A DNA stretch of 64,000 nucleotides, taken from Epichloe hybrida (taxonomy: Eukaryota; Ascomycota; Sordariomycetes; Hypocreales; Clavicipitaceae). Each line of letters opens with the position of its first letter. Positions within the stretch are counted from its first letter, which is position 1. The stretch is from contig JAFEKR010000002.1 in NCBI GenBank assembly GCA_019022495.1, positions 1,860,001-1,924,000 on the forward strand, written 5' to 3'. The notes under the pieces were generated by a model. The model searched no databases. It saw nothing but the letters and a program-made list of their open reading frames with translations, and was not told where the DNA came from. Shown here piece by piece: positions 35,799 to 46,767 of this stretch. The position numbers and the translations under genes are program-made.

Positions 35799-38378
35799 AT
35801 GCCTCCGAATTTCCAAATTGCCTCGATCCGCGACGCGGCCGCCCAAATCGGCCGCTCCTTATCAGATCTCACCAAGCGCATCAAGGTCCCCGTAACAGCC
35901 ACCAGCCCACCGGGACTTGTTGAAGCAAATATTGTTGACCCCTGGACTCAGTCTGGTAAATACGGATTGGGATGGACATATTTCGGCCTCGGCCTGATGG
36001 GCTGTGTTCTGCTGGTGCGCGTATGGCACTACTGGCAGGACAAGATTCGTCAGGCCATATACAAACAAGAAGTCGAGGATCACTACCGGGACATGTACAG
36101 CATCGAGGCCGACTACCATTCCGCCATGCAAAGTGGTCAATCACAGCAGTTCTTCGCGAATGGCCCCGGTCTGGGGAACAATAACTTCCGCCCCAAGGCG
36201 CACTTTTCTTCTGTTGGCGTCGTCAATGATACCCTGGCCTTGTTTCGATGGGTCTTCTACCGACCTATACCTGACATTGTGTGGAATACACATCGATTCA
36301 CTTTCTCATCTTTGGCAGTCTTGACATGCGGTTTCATCGCCCTCGTCTTTGTCACCATGTACTGCTTTTTGCAACAACCATTGTACTGGGAGAGCATTCG
36401 ATTTGGATCGCCGCCTGTTGCTATACGATCGGGCATGCTCGCAGTGGCCATGACGCCGTGGATCATCGTCACTAGTATGAAGGCGAACATTCTCACCATG
36501 GTGATCGGCATTGGACCAGAGCGTCTGAATGTCTTCCATCGTTGGCTGGGGTACATTTGCCTCTTTCTTTCCCTGGTGCATATGGTGCCCTTTTATATCC
36601 AGCCAGTCTGGAAAGATGGCGGTATGACGGTCTTTAACCGGATCTTCCCGGACGGCAGCGGTATGATTTACGGAACTGGAATTGCCTGTATAGTGCCCCT
36701 GATCTGGCTCTGCGTGGCGTCCTTGCCCTGGATCAGAAGAATTGCGTATGAAGTTTTTGTCATTCTTCACATCCCAGCTGGAATCGCCTACGTGGGGCTC
36801 TTGTTCTGGCACACGAAGAATGCGCTCCTGACCTGGGATTACCTTTACGCAACGATTGGCATTTGGGCATTCGCATACTTTTTGAGATTCTTCAAACTTA
36901 ACTGGACTAACCCTTGGCGTCCCGCATTCATGGTGGGTGATGAAGCCGCAGTCACGCTCATGTCCGAAAACGCCATCAAGATCACCATTCCCACTCAGAT
37001 GCGCTGGAAGCCAGGCCAATATGTCTATCTTCGAATGCCTGGAATTTCACTGCTCGACAACCATCCATTCACCATTTCCTCCCTCTGCAGCGAGGACTTC
37101 CCTTCAGAATACGGTGAGAACTATCGCGACTGCGTGCTCGTTTTCAAGCCCTATAAGGGATTCACTCGCAGAGTTCTGGACACAGCCATCGCCAAGGGAC
37201 CCTTTCACACCTATCGAGCATTCTTGGATGGACCTTATGGTGGCATGCGCAGAGAACTAGCCGCTTTTGACACCTGCATTCTCGTGGCAGGAGGAAGTGG
37301 CATTACCTCGCTGATGTCGCAGCTGCTCAACCTCATCAAGCGAATGCGCGATGGCAAGGCCATCACCCGAAAGGTCGTTGTCGTCTGGTCTTTCAAGAGG
37401 TTCGAGGCCATGGACTGGTTTCGCGAAGAGCTGCGCATCTGTCGCGAATCGGCGCCTCCTGAGAGTGTCACCTGCAAGTTCTTCATCACTGGAGCCGTGC
37501 GTCACCGCCTGGGAGGTGTAATGACAGCTCCCATCAATGGCCATAACCCCAGAGCTCTCAACCACATGCTTCACGACAAACTTGATGGGTTTGTGGCTGG
37601 GATCGCCTCGAAACGTAACTCGGCACTCATTCACGCCGAAGCACAAGGTGACCCAGAACGAGAGCGCGAGCTTCGTGAAGAAAATGAAGACCGCATTACG
37701 GCCTTGCCTCAGCAGAGATACCTGCTACCTCATCAGTACCCTCCACCTCCTCCTGCTCCCCCCTCAAACCGACTCGGACCTAACGGCTTCCCGGAGGATA
37801 AGAAAGTAGACGACGAAGACACCCCTCAACAACCTGATGAGTTTCACTTCCCCCCTCTTCACAAGGAGAACCCCCCTCATTTCAACTACGCTCCCCCCAA
37901 CCCTAACAAATCCCCCTCTGATGATGATGATATCGCCCAGCCCGAAGACCTTGAAAATCTTGTACGAGCCCCTAAATTCGCCCACCTCCGCAACTCCACC
38001 ATCCCGGACGGGACGGGCAGCAAAGAGAGACCAATATCGACCATCGGCCCGCCCGTCGGCTTCGACTTTGGCTTCCCCGAGACACCCACGGAATTCCAAA
38101 AGAACCTCATGCGATCTGCATTTCCTATACCCCACGAAATCGACGGCGGCTGGAGCATGGAATACGGTCGCCCCGATCTTGGCTACATGCTTAAGGAGTG
38201 GGCGACTGGCGGTTCAGACGGCAGAGGTATTCTCGGCAGAAGAACAGCCGTATTTGTGTGCGGTCCTCCGTCCATGAGAGTCGGCGTAGCCACCACGGTA
38301 GCGAGGTTGCAGGCTGAAATTTGGGGAGACGACGAGCTGGAAGAGATTTTCTTGCACACGGAGAATTATGCTCTGTGA
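35799..38378 (+). CDS. Ferric-chelate reductase, FRE-type transmembrane flavocytochrome
   Basis: It is expected to pass electrons from cytosolic NADPH through FAD and two hemes to extracellular Fe3+ or Cu2+ for uptake. The intronless 859-aa protein has an N-terminal membrane segment (about residues 54-73), then a ferric-reductase transmembrane domain with the bis-heme histidines His247/His261 (FHRWLGY...LVH) and His324/His338 (ILH...FWH), each pair 14 apart. The FAD-binding HPFTISS lies near 422, the pyrophosphate-binding VAGGSGITSLMSQL near 493, and the C-terminal VFVCGPPSMR near 820. Between the two NADPH motifs is a long, Pro/Asp-rich, probably disordered insertion (about 600-785). No signal peptide is obvious. 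No siderophore or copper genes lie next to it. A role in signalling rather than iron uptake is possible. Confidence 0.9.
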   Translation: MPPNFQIASIRDAAAQIGRSLSDLTKRIKVPVTATSPPGLVEANIVDPWTQSGKYGLGWTYFGLGLMGCVLLVRVWHYWQDKIRQAIYKQEVEDHYRDMYSIEADYHSAMQSGQSQQFFANGPGLGNNNFRPKAHFSSVGVVNDTLALFRWVFYRPIPDIVWNTHRFTFSSLAVLTCGFIALVFVTMYCFLQQPLYWESIRFGSPPVAIRSGMLAVAMTPWIIVTSMKANILTMVIGIGPERLNVFHRWLGYICLFLSLVHMVPFYIQPVWKDGGMTVFNRIFPDGSGMIYGTGIACIVPLIWLCVASLPWIRRIAYEVFVILHIPAGIAYVGLLFWHTKNALLTWDYLYATIGIWAFAYFLRFFKLNWTNPWRPAFMVGDEAAVTLMSENAIKITIPTQMRWKPGQYVYLRMPGISLLDNHPFTISSLCSEDFPSEYGENYRDCVLVFKPYKGFTRRVLDTAIAKGPFHTYRAFLDGPYGGMRRELAAFDTCILVAGGSGITSLMSQLLNLIKRMRDGKAITRKVVVVWSFKRFEAMDWFREELRICRESAPPESVTCKFFITGAVRHRLGGVMTAPINGHNPRALNHMLHDKLDGFVAGIASKRNSALIHAEAQGDPERERELREENEDRITALPQQRYLLPHQYPPPPPAPPSNRLGPNGFPEDKKVDDEDTPQQPDEFHFPPLHKENPPHFNYAPPNPNKSPSDDDDIAQPEDLENLVRAPKFAHLRNSTIPDGTGSKERPISTIGPPVGFDFGFPETPTEFQKNLMRSAFPIPHEIDGGWSMEYGRPDLGYMLKEWATGGSDGRGILGRRTAVFVCGPPSMRVGVATTVARLQAEIWGDDELEEIFLHTENYAL

Positions 38379-38799
38379 GAGACGAGGGAGATCGAACGAC
38401 TACTGTAATCCTTGGGCCACAGGGAATCTGTACATAAGGCTTTTCTCCCCACAGCAAGGCTGCACTACAATGATGTGCTTTTGGTGTTTTGGGTGGTTTA
38501 TACCTTGGCCGATCAATAAGCTCCATTTTTCTTTTTTTTCAAATTCCTAATCATCTGCCTTGGAATAACGGTTGATCCGCTGTTTGTGCTTATATCTGCA
38601 ATAGTGTATGTGATGTGCGCTTTCTTTCGCATCTCTGCTGAACATGTGGTTTCTTGCGACCTTTGCGCTCGCCGTTATTTCGAAACTACCACGATCCCTA
38701 CGCGAGGCTATCATGCCAGAGCATATTAATCGCCAAGGAGTTCGGATCTGTCGAGGCTCACCGGAACGATGAAACCATCTACTTTCGTGGATAGGGCAT
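38379..38799. other. Intergenic region with one small minus-strand ORF
   Basis: The 3' flank of the ferric reductase. A 54-codon minus-strand ORF overlaps its far end (about 38,725-38,885, starting MSEATKESY and containing MYRWIDALSTKVDGF); it has plausible amino-acid composition but no recognisable family. Confidence 0.35.
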
Positions 38800-38884
38800 C
38801 GATCCATCTGTACATGTTGCTTCGCAGAGTATGAATAGGAAACAGAGCTTTGGCGGCGTAGCTTTCTTTTGTCGCTTCCGACAT

Positions 38885-40107
38885 CCTCTACTACTGAGAC
38901 TTCTCCAACATTGACGTCCTGACTTTCATGCACCTTGATCTCGGCGAGGAGTACTCAGACCACCACTGCCTCTTCATGCAGTATGTTCAAGTCATTGGCC
39001 AGATGGAGGGGCTAGTGCGACTCTTTCACAGTTTACATGCAACATGGCTGGGCTAGGAGACTTGTAGTTCCTGATGCCATGGAGAAACTCTTAAAGGCGA
39101 GTCTTTCCCGGCTATTGAGATGTGAAAATTCGGGGAGTTTGACACCATATCCCCAAGATGCCGTTCTTTCTCCCACGAGTCTGGTTCTTTCAAAGGTGAA
39201 ACAGGCGCTCGCGTAAATGAACAAAGAAAACGGCGTCACACCTTGAGCTCACCCCCCCCACCACCTCCTCCAGGAGCTCCGGAGTAATGGGTAGTTTTGC
39301 GACACATGGGCACCCTGATGGTCAGCACATCATCATGGGCCGTGAGGACCTTTATCGACAAGATGGCCCAAGGCGCGCGGGCGTCTTGGTTCCAGACGTT
39401 TTTTTTTTTTTTTCCCTTTTCATTATTTCATTCATTCTCCTCTATACCAATATTAAATTTCTTTTGGTTCTTGTTAAACCCAGCTTCTACTAAAAAAAAA
39501 AATATATATATATATAAAAATCCCACGGCTCGCATTGACAATGTGCCCCGAACGAGATATCGACAAGATCGCCAAGGGCTGGACAATAGCCATGCTTTAC
39601 TCCAAAGATCGCCTAAAACGAGTCAACGACTGGGGAAACGATCAACTAGACAGAGCCGTCAGAGAAGGCAGACTTGTTTTGGAAACAGTGTGTTTGTTCG
39701 TGCACGCTTGCGTCAAGCATGGACAGTACCAGTATGTGCAATCTCACACCTTGCCGGGTTTAAAGTTCTCGGGGATAGCGCTTAGTGTAATCTAGAATGC
39801 CGCACGAGTTCTGGCGAGTGCTTCATGCAGAGTACGGCATTGTCGTGTATCCCTCCGCGATGACAGAGGACATTGATGTACAGGGGTTGGGCGTCGACGT
39901 TACTTTCACAGACGCTTATTGCGGACACATTGGTAGGGGTTTTTTTTTCTTTTTTTTTTTCTTTTTTTTTGCTCTGGAGACATTCTGGATAGTTGCGCAA
40001 GCAATCGCTGACGAAAAAATAGTCATGTACGGAAGATGTTGTGGCTCTGATCCGCCGCCTTGCCCGATGCAATTCCTTCGAGAACCACCGCCAGTCTACA
40101 CGAAATG
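38885..40107 (+). pseudogene. Series of decayed ORF fragments, unknown protein
   Basis: Several coding-looking pieces lie in order on the plus strand but in different frames and separated by stops: FSNIDVLTFMHLDLGEEYSD to LVRLFHSLHATWLG (38,900-39,055), DAMEKLLKASLSRLL with SLTPYPQDAVLSP (39,073-39,216), AKGWTIAMLYSKDRLKRVNDW to HTLPGLKFSGIALSV (39,565-39,792), PHEFWRVLHAEYGIVVYPSAM to DAYCGHI (39,800-39,931) and FWIVAQAIADEKIVMYG (39,981-40,035). T-runs interrupt it at 39,398-39,413 and 39,938-39,969. I infer one inactivated gene; no family is recognised. A gene with many introns is the alternative, but consensus splice sites do not reconnect the frames. Confidence 0.35.
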
Positions 40108-40521
40108 AGTAATGTTTGTGTGTTTTTAAGAAGTGGGAAAAAAAAAGGGGGATTACAGAAAAAAGAAAATAACGATTTGAAAAGATGTCACGTTGAGAGT
40201 GAGTGATTGGCTACTGGAAACCTTTGTGGCTCGGAACACCTATCATAGCACCATTGTCATAATAGGGAACGGATTTGATGTATAAGAAGCGTATCTCAAG
40301 GGTGAAGGTTCTCTATGAAGAATGTGACCGGCATTGTCATGAGCTTGATTCCACAGAAGAATCGCGTGTATCCGCGGTCGTGATTACTTCACGTCCCATG
40401 ACAAAGGTCTGACTGACTGCTACCCTCAGGTGAGCTTCACCGATGACCAAGGTGGTTTGGGCAAGATCCTGACTACCATGATATATGATTCATGTATGTG
40501 GCTTTGACATGCGACCAACGC
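40108..40521. other. Intergenic region, no gene seen
   Basis: A plain region between the decayed ORFs and the 3' end of the molybdopterin synthase gene; an A/G-rich stretch lies at 40,136-40,170. Confidence 0.5.
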
Positions 40522-41063
40522 TCAGCTCACTTTATCACCCATGGCACCGTCCTTATTTGCCCTCCAAACACCGTCTTCCCCCTCGAATTCTTCCCTCTTC
40601 CACACTTCCACCTTGGCTTTGCATTCTTCAAGCGCTTCCTGTCCCGCCCTCCACGCCGCCTCCCGATGCGGCGATGAGACGGCAATGAGAATGCTCTCCT
40701 CGCCGATCGGGACCGTCCCTAGACGATGGATCATGGCTATGCCCTTCAATCCATGCTTGGCAAGGATGACCTTGGCGATGGCCAGCATGGTCCTCAGAGC
40801 TAGTTTGTTGTATGCCGTATATGAGAGTTCCTTGACGGGCTTCCCCGCGAAGCTATCTCTCGTGGTTCCTGGGCAAGAATAAGGTCTCGTCTCATGAAGC
40901 TGCCAAACGCGCGACACTTACCCGCAAAGAGGACGATTGCGCCGGCGGCTGGACTACGCACTTTGTCCATTATCGCCTGAGGATCAAGGTGGTCTCTGGT
41001 CAAGGCCACATAGCAGCCGTCATCTAGAAGCTCGCATATTTCATCCTCTTGAGAAATCATCAT
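40522..41063 (-). CDS. cnxH: Molybdopterin synthase catalytic (large) subunit, MoaE/MOCS2B/CnxH-type
   Basis: With the small MoaD-like subunit it inserts two sulfurs into precursor Z to make molybdopterin, needed by nitrate reductase, xanthine dehydrogenase and sulfite oxidase. Two exons, 41063-40922 and 40868-40522, are joined by a 53-nt GTAAGT...CCCAG intron that gives LFAG|TTRDSFAGK in frame; the product is 162 aa. Family blocks are the AGAIVLFAG start, VKELSYTAYNKLALRTM, the active-site stretch MIHRLGTVPIGEESILIAVSSPHREAAW and the KAKVEVWKREEF lysine region. ATG codons at 41063 and 41060 are adjacent. No other Moco gene is nearby. The name follows the Aspergillus gene for this subunit. 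Confidence 0.93.
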
Positions 41064-41461
41064 GGCAATTTTTTTTTTTTTCCCTCCTCGTCAAGTCTGG
41101 TGATGAATTGAATTGGTGATGAAGGCGAGGTGGGAATCCAGCGGGCGGGAAGTCATGAAGAAGGAAGGCCTTGTTGTATACTACGTGGAAAGGTTGCGTG
41201 GCATGGCAGACAAATTAGATTCTTACAGCTTTTCGCAGTCACAAGTTCAAACTGTTTTGGGGGAATTTCGGAAACAAATACGAGCGAGTTACTCTCTCTC
41301 TCTTCGGCTGCTGCCAGTCCCTGCGTTTCAAATCTGGATGACTAAGGACCACAAGACCACCACCAAAAATCCCTGCAACAACAACAACAACCCACTTCAA
41401 GCCGGCAGTCTGTCAAGCAAAGTTCTCGTCAACGCTCACGAATCGCACACACGCAATCATC
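41064..41461. other. Divergent promoter region MoaE / RNA-binding protein
   Basis: A T13 run (41,070-41,082) and an ACCACAAC-rich leader precede the plus-strand gene. A plus ORF through here (41,113-41,604) reads the leader and the first exon in the wrong frame. No separate gene. Confidence 0.5.
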
Positions 41462-44334
41462 ATGCGCGACGAGCACCGCGACGAGCACCGCGCAAGATCC
41501 TCCGATTGGGGAAGGAACCGAATCGACCACAACGTAGGAGGAGCCTCCAGAAGCAGGGACGGCCAGGACCAGCACGACGACCATTCTCGATCGCGTCATG
41601 GTAAAGACATGATCCGCGCCTTTCTTGGACGCTGATGGAGCTTCAAGGCCTCTTGTCACGAAGCTCTCTTTTGGACTATAGAGTTTTTTTTAGCTAACTT
41701 ACCTACGGGGCAACGGGACGATTCCAGGTCTCCTCCAAGGCAAAGCTACTACGACGATCAACGGGAGAGGCCAACCCATCGGCACCGGCAAGATGCATTC
41801 GATGGAAGGGATCATCTTGACCGTAATGGCGGGTCGGATGATGGATACAGAAGGCGTGGCCGCAGCCCCCAACCTCGTCACCGTGACCGCTCAAAGCACG
41901 GCTGGGATGATCGACAGCCCTCCTACGACAACATGTACGATGATGGGCAGCGCGATGACAGCGAATCTCACGGACGGTATGATGACTACGCGCCGCGTGG
42001 CGGTGCCGATTTTGCTCACTCGGATCGTAGCGGGAGATCACGCAGCCCTCGTGGCCGATATAGAAGCCGGTCACGCAGTCGGACGCGCGAGGCGGGAAAG
42101 CCTACGGATACTGTTATACTGGAGGGCTTGCCATGCAGCATTTCGACTGTCGAGGTGGGCAAAATTTGGCCCCCCCCTTTGTTCGTTATCGCGTGAAGCT
42201 TTCATGCTGATGTCGTGTGACAGCTTCGAGAAAGCATACTCGCCAACTCTGTTGCTGCCGATTTTCCATCAATCGATGTGAGGATATCGTCTTCAAGAGG
42301 TTCGTCATGAGGCTGTCGTTGAATTTTTTTATTTTTTATTTTTTAAAAGAACAAAGAAAAAAAGAGGAAACCACTCTTCTAACGCAAGATAGGCAACCGG
42401 CGGGCGTTTGTTCAGTTCGATCATGTTCACCAAGCTACGACTTTTGTTAAAGAACATTTCCCAAAACTCCACCTTGAGCTCCAACAGTCCACTGATGACG
42501 CACCAGACGGCAAGTTTGACGCATATGTGCATTTCGCACGCAGCCGAGTTGATGAAGGCGACACTCGCCCTCTTCGTGCGGCTGACTGGACATGCCCGCA
42601 GGTACGTGCCCGTATTTCTCATGCCAGATTGAGGACGTGGCCGACCTGACCCCCAACAGTGCGATTTCTTGAACTTTTCTTCAAGACTGAAATGCAAAGT
42701 TTGTGGTGCTGCGCAATCAGGTGAGAGCCCCCCCCCCTTCCCCCCTTTTGTTTGTCATGCAAGACATGTCACTGACATGTGAAAAAGCGGCCCCGAGCTG
42801 GGAACAGAGCCTGACAGGTGCTGCTGACGTGGCTGATGGTGCGGATGCGGTATCCCAGATTCTGGTAGTGTACCCGCTGGCATCCTTTGTCACCGAGGAC
42901 ATGCTTGCGAAAGACCTGAAGCTTCTTGAAAAGACTGAAGAACCCAAGAGCTCGGCAAACGGCGCGACCAAGTTAAAGTCGACAGCACCAGGCGCTGACA
43001 CGTCAAGATATGGAGCCAAGCCCAACTCACTACATCGGGTGTTCCTGATTCGCGAGGTGACTTCGGGGGAGAGCTTCAAATATGGCTTCGCTGAATTCTG
43101 GACGCTAGAGGATGCCGCAGCCGCAGTGACCAAGTTTCGCATGTCGCGCTCCTTTACAGTGGCCGGATGCGCTGTGACAGTTGCGCCGACTCACATGGGC
43201 GTGTTCCTCCCTGAAGATCGACAAACAACGCCGGAAAACGAGCACATGTCCTTCAACCCGCTCTTTAACCCATCATTGAGGGTGAGGTATCGAGACCTGC
43301 ACGTATTCCCAAGTCAACGAATAGTCACGTCGGAGCCACCGGCGAATGCAAATCTCGGCAATGCCAAGTCTGCAGAGGATCCAGACACGGACGGGAGGAA
43401 ACAGAAGAAGCGCAAGGCAGATGGTAGCTTGGCGGCGTCCTCTTCTAAAAAACCGGTCGTAATGGCTGGTCAAATGGCTGTGTGGCAGCGAAAGCATGAC
43501 GAGCTTCGCCGAGACAAAAGCGACCATCTCAGCGGCGCGCCCGAGTTCAAACCCAGGTCCGATGCCAACAAAGCACCCATCAAGATCTCGTTATCCAACG
43601 CCACCAAGCTAGTGGCTTCGGCCGAATCTCAGTCTGCCACAACGGAAAACTCTCCCGAAAAGGAATCAGCCACGGCAGCGCCGACCACTTCATCAACAAG
43701 CAATCAGCAAGATGAATCGCGCGGTGATTCTACAGCCAAGGATGAAACATACATGGACAGGGAAAGGCTCATGTGTCTCATCTGCATGCGCAAGTACAAA
43801 TCCACAGACGAAGTCAACATTCACGAAAAATCCCGCAACCACAGGACTGCCATGGACGATTCCGAAAAGGTCACGGCGGCACTGCCCCGGATCGCGGCGC
43901 GAGACAAACGACTCGAAAAGCAGGCCGAGGAGTCCCAAACGTCGCAGTATCGTGACAGAGCCAAGGAGCGTCGCGACATCTACAACCAACCTGAGAAGCC
44001 CGCAGCACAGTCCTCCAAACCCAAGGGCGAGGCTGCAAAGAAGGCTGCAGATCAGGAGCCCCCCAAGGCTGCTGCCAAGGCTGCGCCGTCGAAAGGCGCC
44101 GGCATGCTTGCCAAGATGGGCTGGACGGCTGGTGCAGGGCTCGGTGCAAACGGCGATGGACGCACAGAAGCCATTGCCACGAATGCCTACCAGGAGGGCG
44201 TTGGGTTGGGCGCCGCGGGCGGCAACTTGGGCGACGCCGTGGAGCTGGCGGAGAAGAAGACTACAAACAAGTACTCTGACTACCTGAACACGGTGCAGGA
44301 CAAGGCCAGAGAGCGATATAATCAGCTCAACTGA
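41462..44334 (+). CDS. RBM5/RBM10-like RNA-binding splicing factor (RRM, RanBP2 zinc finger, RRM, C2H2, G-patch)
   Basis: A probable nuclear pre-mRNA splicing regulator. Six exons: 41462-41600, 41694-42154, 42224-42299, 42393-42601, 42660-42720 and 42788-44334; each junction keeps one frame, giving 830 aa. Domain order: Arg/Ser/Asp-rich N-terminus (1-180); RRM1 (about 185-270, TVILEGLP...RRAFVQFD); RanBP2-type zinc finger WTCPQCDF...CKVCG (about 291-312) spanning two introns; RRM2 (about 335-465, ILVVYPLASFVTEDML...KYGFAEFWTLEDA); C2H2-like CLICMRKYKSTDEVNIHEKSRNH (about 644-666); and a G-patch (about 750-795, MLAKMGWTAGAGLGANGDGR). This order is the RBM5/6/10 signature. Upstream, the first intron's acceptor (TTTTTTTTAG at 41693) was chosen over a later CAG because only it preserves frame. 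Confidence 0.9.
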
Positions 44335-44875
44335 GGATGGTAGATGGATACCTGGCACTACCCCATTGGCCATGTGTGTCTGGGGAAATGGGATTTGCAG
44401 CATTGGGGGACATGCGTGTGTGTGTGTGTGAGTGTGTGTATATATATATATATATCTGACAAGAGGTTTATGTAGGTTTCGAAACGGGATGCAGAGAAGG
44501 TATGATTTTTGCTTTCCCCCCGTCTCGACGCTGGCCAAGGGTCGTTTCTTTCTATAACGATGCCGATATTGGCCGATCAACCATGTCATTTACAAGTGCC
44601 ATGTGTTCTAAAGAGGCCAGCGGACGGTGCCGCCCCCGCGCATCCAGGCGCGTCGAGGTACAGACAGGTTCTCCCAGCAGACGAAAGCTCACTCACTTTA
44701 CAGTACAGCCCCTGAATTGTTTTACAAATTTACATGCCCTAGTTTTTCGTTCCTCCCTTACAGCTGTGCTCAGCTATAAGTGTACTATAATAATAACACG
44801 AATCAAAGTTCCACTACCCTCTTTCCCTGAGCCTGAGCCGAGCCTGAGCCGAGCCTGAGCCGAGCCTGACGCCAT
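44335..44875. other. Convergent intergenic region with microsatellites
   Basis: Contains a (GT)n/(TA)n compound microsatellite at 44,415-44,454 and four copies of GAGCCTGAGCC (44,828-44,868). No gene is seen. Confidence 0.6.
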
Positions 44876-46173
44876 TTACAACTTTGTCTTTTCCTTTTCA
44901 GATGGTCTGAGTCGGATGACGCCCTGGGGGGGTGATTAGCACTGAACTAGTAGAGATGAAAGCTGCCATGAAGGACATGAAGGACATGAAGGACATGAAG
45001 GACATGAAAGACGCGTTAAAAAACAGGGCGAAAGGAAGCTCACCTCCTGCACACACGTCGCCAGCAACGTGCCGTCGCGCGCAAAGATGCGCTGCGTGAC
45101 GAACCCCCTCCCATCGCCCGACCACGGACTGTCCATGTCGGCAAACATCCATTCGTCGACCCTGACGCTCGCCGGCTCGTTGAAGTATATGCTGTGGTCC
45201 AGGCTGACCATCATGCCCAGCCTCCCCCTCTGCTTCCACTCCTCGACCGCGGTCCCGAGGCCGTCTTGCCGCGCAAAGTCCCTGACGCGAGCCCGTTGCT
45301 CGTCGTCCATGGACTCGTAGTCGTCGGGCGCAAACGGCAGCCGCCACAGCCTGTGGACGCGAGACACGGTGCTGATGAAGGCGCTGTCCGAGACGTACGC
45401 CAGCGCGTTGAGGTGAGCCTGCCGCCCGCCCGCGCGGGAGATGCTCCCTCGGCACCTCACCCACTGCTGGCAGCGCACCTGGTCCGGCCGCTCGTCCGCG
45501 CCGTCCGCGCCGTCCGCGCCGTGCCCCCTCCTCCGCACGTCGGGCATCCTGTAGCTGACAAACGGGCCGCCCCTCGCCCACCCGGGCTCGTCGTCCCAGT
45601 CCTCGGGCGGGGGCGAGTGCGCCTCCTCGGGCATCGGCGTCGCGTGCCGGACCGTGGGCACCACCTCGGCCTCGCGCACGAAGCTGATGGTCGTGGTGAA
45701 GATGCAGCGGCCCCGCTGCCGCGCCTGCACCGTCCTCGTGGCGAACGAGCGCCCGTCCCGCACGCGCTCGACGTGGTACAGGATCGGGACGGCCCCCGAC
45801 CCGGCGAGGATGAAGTAGCAGTGGCACGAGTGCGGGTGGAAGTCGTCGGGGACAGTCTTCTGCGCCGACGCGAGACACTGCGCGATGACGGTGCCGCCGT
45901 ACACGCCTCTTGCGCCGGGGGGAACCCATGCCTTGCGCGTGTTTGTGAAGATGTCCTTTTTTTTTTTTTTTTTTTGCCGGCGTGAGTTTTTTTTTTTTTT
46001 CTGTGCTTGTTTTCTCGACAAAATCTGGATCCCATCTGTTGTTCTCGCTCGAAACACAAACTTACCGTGCCTAGAACCCCTACTTCCGTCACCTCCAGCA
46101 CGTTCTCGATCGGCGCCTTGTCGGGATCCGCTGGCGGTGGCCGCAAAAGCGTGGACCGTTCCTCGCGAGCCAT
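44876..46173 (-). CDS. Acyl-CoA thioesterase II, double hot-dog, probable peroxisomal enzyme
   Basis: It hydrolyses acyl-CoA to free fatty acid and CoA, like yeast Tes1. Three exons, 46173-46066, 45955-45044 and 44923-44876, give 355 aa. Key blocks: LEVTEVGVLG, then WVPPGARGVYGGTVIAQCL, HSCHCYFILAG, VRDGRSFATRTVQARQRGRCIFTTTISF (first hot-dog), ALAYVSDSAFI, LDHSIYFNE, and WMFADMDSPWSGDGRGFVTQRIF with GTLLATCVQEG (second hot-dog, catalytic Asp region). The last exon encodes only 15 residues ending TKL, a plausible PTS1-like peroxisomal signal. A Gly-Ala-Asp repeat (HGADGADGADE) is inserted between the domains. The first intron has A19 and A14 runs and ends AAAAG; the second contains a 9-bp minisatellite. 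Exon 2 is very GC-rich compared with its neighbours. Confidence 0.92.
44967..45008. repeat. Intronic 9-bp minisatellite (CATGAAGGA)
   Basis: 4.7 perfect copies lie inside the last intron of the thioesterase gene (44,924-45,043). The unit is divisible by three and open in the gene's frame, so an unspliced transcript would read a Ser-Cys-Pro repeat until a stop. Confidence 0.85.
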
Positions 46174-46767
46174 TCTCTCTTCTCTTCTCTCTCTCTCTCC
46201 CCGTCCCTCTGGTAGTCTTCTACGAAGGTACCCTGTGTATATCTGGATCGGTCGCCGTTTCGTGACGCGGGGAGTTCGGGACGGCCGCGTTGAGTGAAAT
46301 TTTTTTGGTTTGTTGACGGACGCAAGGCTTTGTCGTCGGAGGAATGGTTCGGGAAAAAATTAAGCACCTTTAAATGCTAGTCGCAACGGGGAAGGGAAGC
46401 GTAAAAGTCCAGAATGTACGGAGTAGAAAGAAATGCAACCTCGGCAATGGGCCCCGCGTGGCTGTGCAGCGCAGCGCCACGAAGTCATTTGTATCCAAGC
46501 GGGAGCCTCGGTTAAAAAAAAAACAAAAAACACGCCCCTTTCCCCCCTTCCGCCCATTTGTCGCAATGCTAGCAACGCTCGAGGGATAGATAATTCGCGC
46601 ACAAATTACGATAAGTGGCCAACTTAGTCGGCTGCGCCTCGTTTTTTTTCGTCCCAACACCATATTTGGTGTGGAGTGATGCAGACGGAGGCAAAGAGTG
46701 ATCAGAAGAGAAGATAATAATATAGAATTACGTCAAACATACAAACCCATGTTTACACAAAAGAACA
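46174..46767. other. Intergenic region, no gene seen
   Basis: Promoter of the thioesterase gene (TCTC-rich at 46,183-46,202) with one exact TACGGAGTA at 46,417-46,425, then the 3' flank of the BAH-like gene. A-run at 46,515-46,530. No coding signal. Confidence 0.5.

Noticed and set aside
43693..44589. 298-codon minus-strand ORF opposite the RBM5-like gene
   Set aside because: Antisense shadow of the last exon; no family signature, and it runs through a TA/GT microsatellite.
45194..45985. 263-codon plus ORF opposite the thioesterase exon
   Set aside because: Pro/Arg/Val-rich antisense shadow of a GC-rich exon.
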